Below are positions 59,309 through 64,000 of a stretch of 64,000 nt of DNA, piece after piece. The DNA lies in assembly GCA_934316845.1 (NCBI GenBank), contig CAKRDZ010000016.1:1-64000 (forward strand), written 5' to 3'. Numbering within the stretch: the first letter of the stretch is position 1; each line of letters begins with the position of its first letter. Source of the stretch: an uncultured Eubacterium sp. Its GTDB lineage: Bacteria > Bacillota > Clostridia > Lachnospirales > Lachnospiraceae. The notes below the pieces were generated by a model, which made no database searches, had not been told where the DNA came from, and saw only the letters and a list, made by a program, of their open reading frames with translations. The translations under genes and the position numbers were made by a program.

Positions 59309-59563
59309 ATGAAACGATATCAATTACGATACGCAGCAGGAACCTACTGGCTGTCCGATACAAAGCCGGAAGGAAGAGTGGTTCAAAGACCGTTTGAACT
59401 CAATGAAACAGCGGCAAAAATATGGAAAATGTTGGAAAGTAAAAAAAGTGCGGAAGAGATTGCTGCGGTTTTTTCCGAAGGAAATGAAGAAGAGGAAAAA
59501 GAGATACAGAAAGATATTGAAGGATTTATACAGGAACTGAGAAAGAATAACATTGACATCTGA
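59309..59563 (+). CDS. PqqD-like (RRE-fold) small protein
   Basis: 84 residues. YWLSDTKPEGRVVQRPFELNETAAKIWKMLESKKSAEEIAAVF and a terminal helix (KDIEGFIQELRKNNI) match the PqqD fold, in which LNETxAxIW is diagnostic. In RiPP pathways this domain binds leader peptides; free-standing copies also occur in polysaccharide and glycosylation loci. No radical SAM or precursor peptide gene is seen nearby. It starts two bases after the GT2 stop, so it is part of this operon. Confidence 0.85.
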   Translation: MKRYQLRYAAGTYWLSDTKPEGRVVQRPFELNETAAKIWKMLESKKSAEEIAAVFSEGNEEEEKEIQKDIEGFIQELRKNNIDI

Positions 59564-59585
59564 AACCCATCGTGGAGGTATTGTA

Positions 59586-61772
59586 ATGAATGTATTACTG
59601 ATTGGAGGTCCCGGAAGTCTGACGAACCGCATGATCGTCAAACTGAAAAAAGAGGGACACTGGGTCAGTCTTCTGACCGGAGAATCCTTTGCACGAAAAG
59701 GGTATGAAAAAGTATTTGAGACCTATTCATTTACATATGACAGTGACAGCCTCAAAGAAATATTTGAGAGCGTGTGCCCGGACTGTATACTTTTTATGGG
59801 AGCATACGATACAAATTTTAACTGGAATGAAAGCGAGAGAGAGGCGGTTCGCTTTATTTCTGCTATCATGAATATTTTACTGTGCTATTCTTCAGAAAAA
59901 AATGTCCGCTTTGTATTTTTATCTTCGGATGAAGTATTTGGTAAAGGAAACAGGGAAGACATTTTAGAAGAGGAACCGGTATGGGGAGATGCGCCAAAGA
60001 CGACAGCGTTGATCCAGGCGGAGCAGATCTGCCGGGAATTTTCCAGAAACTGGGGGAAAGATGTTGTCATTCTGCGCTTGGATCATTTGTATCAGATTCC
60101 CCGGAATATTGGAGAAGCACTGCAAAATCCATGTGCAGAGCTGTGCATGAGTGCGCTGCGTGCGAATTATATCTCGGCAGATAAAGAGAAGGTGTATTCA
60201 CTTTTGTATGAAGATGATGCCGTGGAATTTATCTATGAGATCATTGCGGCAAAGCATACCGAGTATGCGTTGTATCATCTGTCTTCCGGGGATCCGGTCA
60301 GTGAATGGCAGATGGCGCAGGAGATCAAAAAAGCAATGGGAAATACGCACATTACTGTTTTGGAAGCAAAACGGGCGGAAAGCTGCCGCAGAGTTTTGTC
60401 AAACAAACGTTTTGCAGAAGAATTTCCAGCCAAAATTTACCATTCGCGCGAAGAAGGCGTGAAAAAAGTAGTAAAATATATGAAAAGGAACAGGGCGGTA
60501 TTTGTCGATGAAGCCGAAGAAGAATTATCACTTGGGAAGCGGATATTGCAGCAGTTTGGGTGGTTTTTGAAAGCGGTATTTCCGTTTTTGGAAAATATGG
60601 TATGTTTTATTCCGTTTTTTATGTTGAATAACCGGACGGTAGGAAGCCAGTATTTTTCAAGACTGGATTTTTATCTGTTTTATGTTCTTTTATTTGCCAT
60701 CGTACACGGACAGCATCAGGCGCTTTTTTCCGCTGTTCTTGCCGTGTGTGGGTATCTGTTCCGCCAGATGTATACAAGAAGCGGATTTGAAGTGATGCTT
60801 GATTATACTACGTATGTCTGGATGGCGCAGCTGTTTATATTGGGACTGGTGGTCGGTTATATGCGCGATCAGATCCGGGATATCCGGCAGGAGAGTGCAG
60901 AGATACAGGACAATCTGAACCGGCAGCTCGGAGATATGAAAGACATCAACAGCAGCAATGTCCGGGTAAAAGATGTTCTCGAACAGCAGGTGGTCGATCA
61001 GAAAGACAGCATTGGAAAGATTTACAGCATTACGTCTTCGCTGGAGCGTTATATGCCGGAAGAAGTATTGTTCCATGCAGTGGAAATTGTCAGAGATCTG
61101 CTGAACTGTCCGGATGTGGCGATCTATACCGTACACCGATCCGGGTATGCCCGTATGTTTTCTGCCAGTTCGGATGAAGCGAGAAAATTGGGAAATTCAA
61201 TCCTGTATCAGGATATGACCGATATGTATGAGGCGTTGAAGGAGCAAAGGGTATACATTAACCGAAATCTGGATGCGTCGTATCCGCTTATGGCAAATGC
61301 AATCTACGACAATGAGGAGATGCAGATGATCCTGATGCTCTGGGGGCTTCCGTGGGAGCGCATGACGTTAGGCGAGGCGAACCGCCTTGTGGTGGTAAGT
61401 TATCTCATCCAGAATGCCGTGCTGCGTGCAAACCGTTATCTGGCAGCACTGGAGGAGAGGCGGTATCTGGCAGATACGAAGATTTTGGAGGCAGAGGCAT
61501 TTACGTCTCTTGTACAAGCGTATTACAATGCCAAGAAAAAGAACCTTACCGAATGTACGCTGCTGCAGATCGAATGTGATCCGGCAACATTTAAACGCAG
61601 TGAAGAAATTCTTTTGGATAATCTGCGCCAGACGGATTATCTGGGGACGATGGACGATGGAAAATTGTATGTGTTATTGTCAAATACTGTAAAAACAGAA
61701 GCGCAGATCGTAGTAAACCGTTTTATGAAAGCGGGATTTAGCAGTCGTATTATCGACCGGATCGAGAGGTGA
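59586..61772 (+). CDS. pelD: SDR-epimerase/PelD fusion: NAD-type domain, membrane helices, GAF, degenerate GGDEF
   Basis: 728 residues. An NAD-dependent epimerase-like domain (about 1-310; MNVLLIGGPGSLTNRMIVKL, FVFLSSDEVFGKGNRED), then four or so membrane helices (about 330-435), a coiled coil (about 440-480), a GAF domain (about 490-640) and a degenerate GGDEF domain ending the protein with NLRQTDYLGTMDDGKLYVLL. RQTD is an RxxD motif as in the c-di-GMP inhibitory site of PelD. Gram-positive Pel loci encode PelD of this kind, some with such an N-terminal domain. It would receive c-di-GMP and switch on the synthase. ATG 59586 is selected by GGAGG. Confidence 0.82.
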   Translation: MNVLLIGGPGSLTNRMIVKLKKEGHWVSLLTGESFARKGYEKVFETYSFTYDSDSLKEIFESVCPDCILFMGAYDTNFNWNESEREAVRFISAIMNILLCYSSEKNVRFVFLSSDEVFGKGNREDILEEEPVWGDAPKTTALIQAEQICREFSRNWGKDVVILRLDHLYQIPRNIGEALQNPCAELCMSALRANYISADKEKVYSLLYEDDAVEFIYEIIAAKHTEYALYHLSSGDPVSEWQMAQEIKKAMGNTHITVLEAKRAESCRRVLSNKRFAEEFPAKIYHSREEGVKKVVKYMKRNRAVFVDEAEEELSLGKRILQQFGWFLKAVFPFLENMVCFIPFFMLNNRTVGSQYFSRLDFYLFYVLLFAIVHGQHQALFSAVLAVCGYLFRQMYTRSGFEVMLDYTTYVWMAQLFILGLVVGYMRDQIRDIRQESAEIQDNLNRQLGDMKDINSSNVRVKDVLEQQVVDQKDSIGKIYSITSSLERYMPEEVLFHAVEIVRDLLNCPDVAIYTVHRSGYARMFSASSDEARKLGNSILYQDMTDMYEALKEQRVYINRNLDASYPLMANAIYDNEEMQMILMLWGLPWERMTLGEANRLVVVSYLIQNAVLRANRYLAALEERRYLADTKILEAEAFTSLVQAYYNAKKKNLTECTLLQIECDPATFKRSEEILLDNLRQTDYLGTMDDGKLYVLLSNTVKTEAQIVVNRFMKAGFSSRIIDRIER

Positions 61773-61776
61773 CAGG

Positions 61777-62676
61777 ATGAAACTGCTATGGACCGTATTT
61801 ATTCTCAATAGCTGTATCGCTGTGATCTATGGGATCTGGCGGATGAGAAAGCAGGATAATGATAAATTGGAAACGGCTGCCAAAATACTGGTTATACTGC
61901 TTTGTCCGATCGCAGGGGCATTGTTTCTGCTGGCAGGGTATGTGATTTACCGGTATGTATTCAAACGGGAGGTAGATCTGGAAGATGTGGTATTCCGGAA
62001 AGAACGTGTAAAAACCTTTCTGCGTGCGGATGAAGACCGCGGAAGAACGATGGTTCCGATGGAAGAAGCGCTTGTAATTACCGATAAAACAAATCTCAGA
62101 AATCTCATGCTCAATGTCGTGCGGGCGGATACGAGAAATTCGCTTGCATCGATTGCCAAAGCATTGGACAGCGAGGATTCGGAGACATCGCATTATGCGG
62201 CATCGGTGCTGCAGGACGAACTCAATGGGTTCCGGGCGATGGTACAAAATGTCTATAATGAGATATTGGAAGAAAAGGAAGATCAGCTCGTGCATGTGAG
62301 ATTGTTGATCGAATATATGAATCCGGTACTGAGCCAGCGGGTGTTTACTGACATGGAACAAAAAGACATGGTGCTCCGGATGGCATCAGTCTGCCAGATT
62401 TTATATGATAAAGAACCGGATAAGATGTCCGGAGAATATTTTGAAGGTATTGCCCTGCGGCTTTTGGAGATCAAAGAGTATGACCGCTGCCGTATATGGT
62501 GTGAGCGGGCGGTAAAATATTTTCCAAAGAGACTTTCTACCTATACCTGCCAGTTAAAATTGTATTTTTCCTGTGGGGACAGAGAGTCCTTTTTCCGTGT
62601 ACTTGGAGAATTAAAGCAGTCTGATGTGGTGATTGATAATGAAACATTGGAACTGATCCGTGTATTTCAGTCATAA
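61777..62676 (+). CDS. pelE: PelE-like membrane TPR protein
   Basis: 299 residues: two N-terminal membrane helices (about 2-20 and 32-55, ILVILLCPIAGALFLLAGYVIY), a linker with RADEDRGRTMVPMEEALVI, then helical repeats (NLRNLMLNVVRADTRNSLASIAKALDSEDSETSHYAASVLQ; EYFEGIALRLLEIKEYDRCRIWCERAVKYFPK in parts) like TPRs. Position right after PelD and the TM-plus-TPR plan are those of PelE, which binds PelG in the Pel synthase complex. It starts four bases after the PelD stop. Confidence 0.78.
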   Translation: MKLLWTVFILNSCIAVIYGIWRMRKQDNDKLETAAKILVILLCPIAGALFLLAGYVIYRYVFKREVDLEDVVFRKERVKTFLRADEDRGRTMVPMEEALVITDKTNLRNLMLNVVRADTRNSLASIAKALDSEDSETSHYAASVLQDELNGFRAMVQNVYNEILEEKEDQLVHVRLLIEYMNPVLSQRVFTDMEQKDMVLRMASVCQILYDKEPDKMSGEYFEGIALRLLEIKEYDRCRIWCERAVKYFPKRLSTYTCQLKLYFSCGDRESFFRVLGELKQSDVVIDNETLELIRVFQS

Positions 62677-62690
62677 GGGGAAGCGATGGT

Positions 62691-64000
62691 ATGTCAATGA
62701 AATTATATATGATATTAAAATTCATAGAGATTTTTTGTGCCTATATCGGAATGACTACGATCCTTCCGTTTTTTGTGCTGCGTACAAGACTGAAAAAACA
62801 GCGGATGACAGAAAAAATTCTGATGAGCTTTTTGGTTGGAAATTTTTATCTGATGAATCTGGTATTTGTACTCCAGCTGCTGCATATCTCAAACCGGTGG
62901 ACACTTATTTTCGGAACCGGGATCCCGGCGTTTGCAGTCTGGGTGCGTCTTAACCATATTCCCGTCCGGGGGAAGATAAAAGCATCGTGGGAGACGATGC
63001 ATAAACTTGCGACACGGCGTATCAGTGGAAAACGGGTTTTATATAATGTGGCAGGGCGTATGGCAAAGCGTGTGAAATGGCTGGTTTGTTATGTGGCGAA
63101 GGCATTTTTTAAACGGCCGGTTGAATGGATTCTCGTACTGGGAATTCTTGGCACGGCGGCGTGGTTTTACGGTGTCGGAAAACTGCAGGTATACGGATAT
63201 ACGGCATCGGATACTCCCGTGCATCTGTATTGGATCAATGGAATGGAAGAAAACAACATATTTATTGATGGCGTATATCCTTTTGGGTATCACTGCATTA
63301 TTTATTATCTGCATGCGGTATTTCAGATTGACAGTTATGTATTGATGTGTTTATTTTCACTGGTGCAGACGATTGCGATCCATCTCGTGCTTCTTGCGTT
63401 TCTGCGTCTTTGCTGTAAAAGCCGTTACGTCTCTTATGCGGTAGTATTGCTTTATACACTTGGAAATTTTTTACAGCCATCCACCTATCTGCGGTTTTTT
63501 GCCGTGCTGCCGCAGGAGTATGGAATGCTTTTTATCCTGCCGGCGGCGTATTTTGCCTTCCGTTTTTTTGCCGCCCGGAAACGGGAATTACAAGGGAAAA
63601 AGACCCGGTTGTCGTCGGCGTGGTGCTTGACATTTTTTTCCATGAGTTTTGGGATGACACTTGCGGTACATTTTTATGATACGATGGTCGCCGGCTTGTT
63701 CTGTGTGGGAATCGCCCTTGGATATGTGGGGTGGTTTGTCCGGGGAAAATATTTTTGGCGGGTTGTCCTGGCTTGCTTTCTTGGCGTTTTTTCAGCGGTT
63801 CTCCCGATGGCCATTGCCTTTGTATCCGGGACGCCTTTACAGGGAAGTCTTGGCTGGGGAATGAGTGTCATTCAGGGAGACGATGCAGAGGCGGAGAGTG
63901 TAAGAGGAGGTGCTGTACAGCAGATTTCCGGCAATGCGACAGTATATTATTATGACAGTGATGGAAATCTTTTACAGGAGAACTCGGTGGATACGAAGGA
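62691..64000 (+). CDS. Large multi-pass membrane protein, incomplete at window end
   Basis: An open frame from ATG 62691 (after AGGGGAAG) runs without stop to the end of the window, at least 436 residues. It has many hydrophobic segments (IEIFCAYIGMTTILPFFVL; WILVLGILGTAAWFYGVG; YGMLFILPAAYFAFRFF) and a soluble-side loop SDTPVHLYWINGMEENNIFIDGVYPFGYH, reminiscent of GT-C or DUF6541-like polytopic glycosyltransferases. It does not resemble PelG (MATE-like) in the part seen. In the operon it may be an added membrane component of polymer synthesis or export. Confidence 0.7.
   Translation, partial: MSMKLYMILKFIEIFCAYIGMTTILPFFVLRTRLKKQRMTEKILMSFLVGNFYLMNLVFVLQLLHISNRWTLIFGTGIPAFAVWVRLNHIPVRGKIKASWETMHKLATRRISGKRVLYNVAGRMAKRVKWLVCYVAKAFFKRPVEWILVLGILGTAAWFYGVGKLQVYGYTASDTPVHLYWINGMEENNIFIDGVYPFGYHCIIYYLHAVFQIDSYVLMCLFSLVQTIAIHLVLLAFLRLCCKSRYVSYAVVLLYTLGNFLQPSTYLRFFAVLPQEYGMLFILPAAYFAFRFFAARKRELQGKKTRLSSAWCLTFFSMSFGMTLAVHFYDTMVAGLFCVGIALGYVGWFVRGKYFWRVVLACFLGVFSAVLPMAIAFVSGTPLQGSLGWGMSVIQGDDAEAESVRGGAVQQISGNATVYYYDSDGNLLQENSVDTK

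Overview
The window is chromosomal DNA from a low-to-moderate-GC Gram-positive anaerobe, most likely a Lachnospiraceae-type clostridium. The evidence is the division/cell-wall (dcw) order with tandem class B PBPs, strong AGGAGG ribosome sites with some GTG/TTG starts, SleB-type hydrolases, pyruvate phosphate dikinase next to glycolytic genes, and a Pel-like exopolysaccharide locus of the Gram-positive type. Genus cannot be fixed by reading alone. No rRNA, tRNA, CRISPR array or complete insertion sequence was seen.

Layout. 1-4043: a short secreted-peptide reading frame, a membrane-anchored propeller-like protein and an ABC-2 exporter (ATPase, two permeases, the second apparently shortened). 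4140-5613: pdxS-pdxT, vitamin B6 synthesis. 5780-18917: the dcw cluster mraZ-rsmH-ftsL-pbp-pbp-mraY-murD-ftsW-murA-ftsQ-ftsZ, then secG, headed by a promoter with 10-bp-spaced MraZ boxes and a structured leader. 18975-25399: rnr-smpB, two SleB-type hydrolases, thrC and a eukaryotic-type hisA. 25508-34215: gap, pgk, tpiA, an RsuA-type pseudouridine synthase, a VanY-like carboxypeptidase and ppdK, most with their own promoters and terminators.

34300-36550 is an accessory patch: a small gene with a truncated DUF4160 partner, two small proteins, and a complete type III toxin-antitoxin locus (promoter, three tandem antitoxin RNA repeats, attenuating terminator, ToxN). 36562-46062 holds an alanine/glycine symporter (minus strand), a GNAT/TetR pair, a PAS protein, cysK, a DUF218-amidase fusion, a large secreted Pro/Thr-rich protein, tspO and a small helical protein. 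46122-48279 is feoA-feoB on the minus strand with a DtxR-like operator. 48364-51475 holds an AraC regulator and a nuclease island: a YhcG-family PDDEXK protein flanked by two identical 25-bp palindromes, and a GIY-YIG gene broken by one stop codon.

51593-57315 holds a YaiI-family protein, a VanR/VanS-like two-component system, a C39-like peptidase, an HNH nuclease and a GH31 glycosidase reduced to a pseudogene by internal deletions. 57328-64000: an EamA transporter, then a Pel-like exopolysaccharide operon behind a consensus promoter (GT2 with a probable ATT start, PqqD-like protein, SDR-PelD fusion with an RxxD c-di-GMP motif, PelE-like TPR protein, and a large membrane protein running off the window). 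The most interesting items are the Pel-like operon with its PqqD component, the ToxIN locus, the palindrome-flanked nuclease, and several places where an intrinsic terminator abuts or contains the ribosome site of the next gene.
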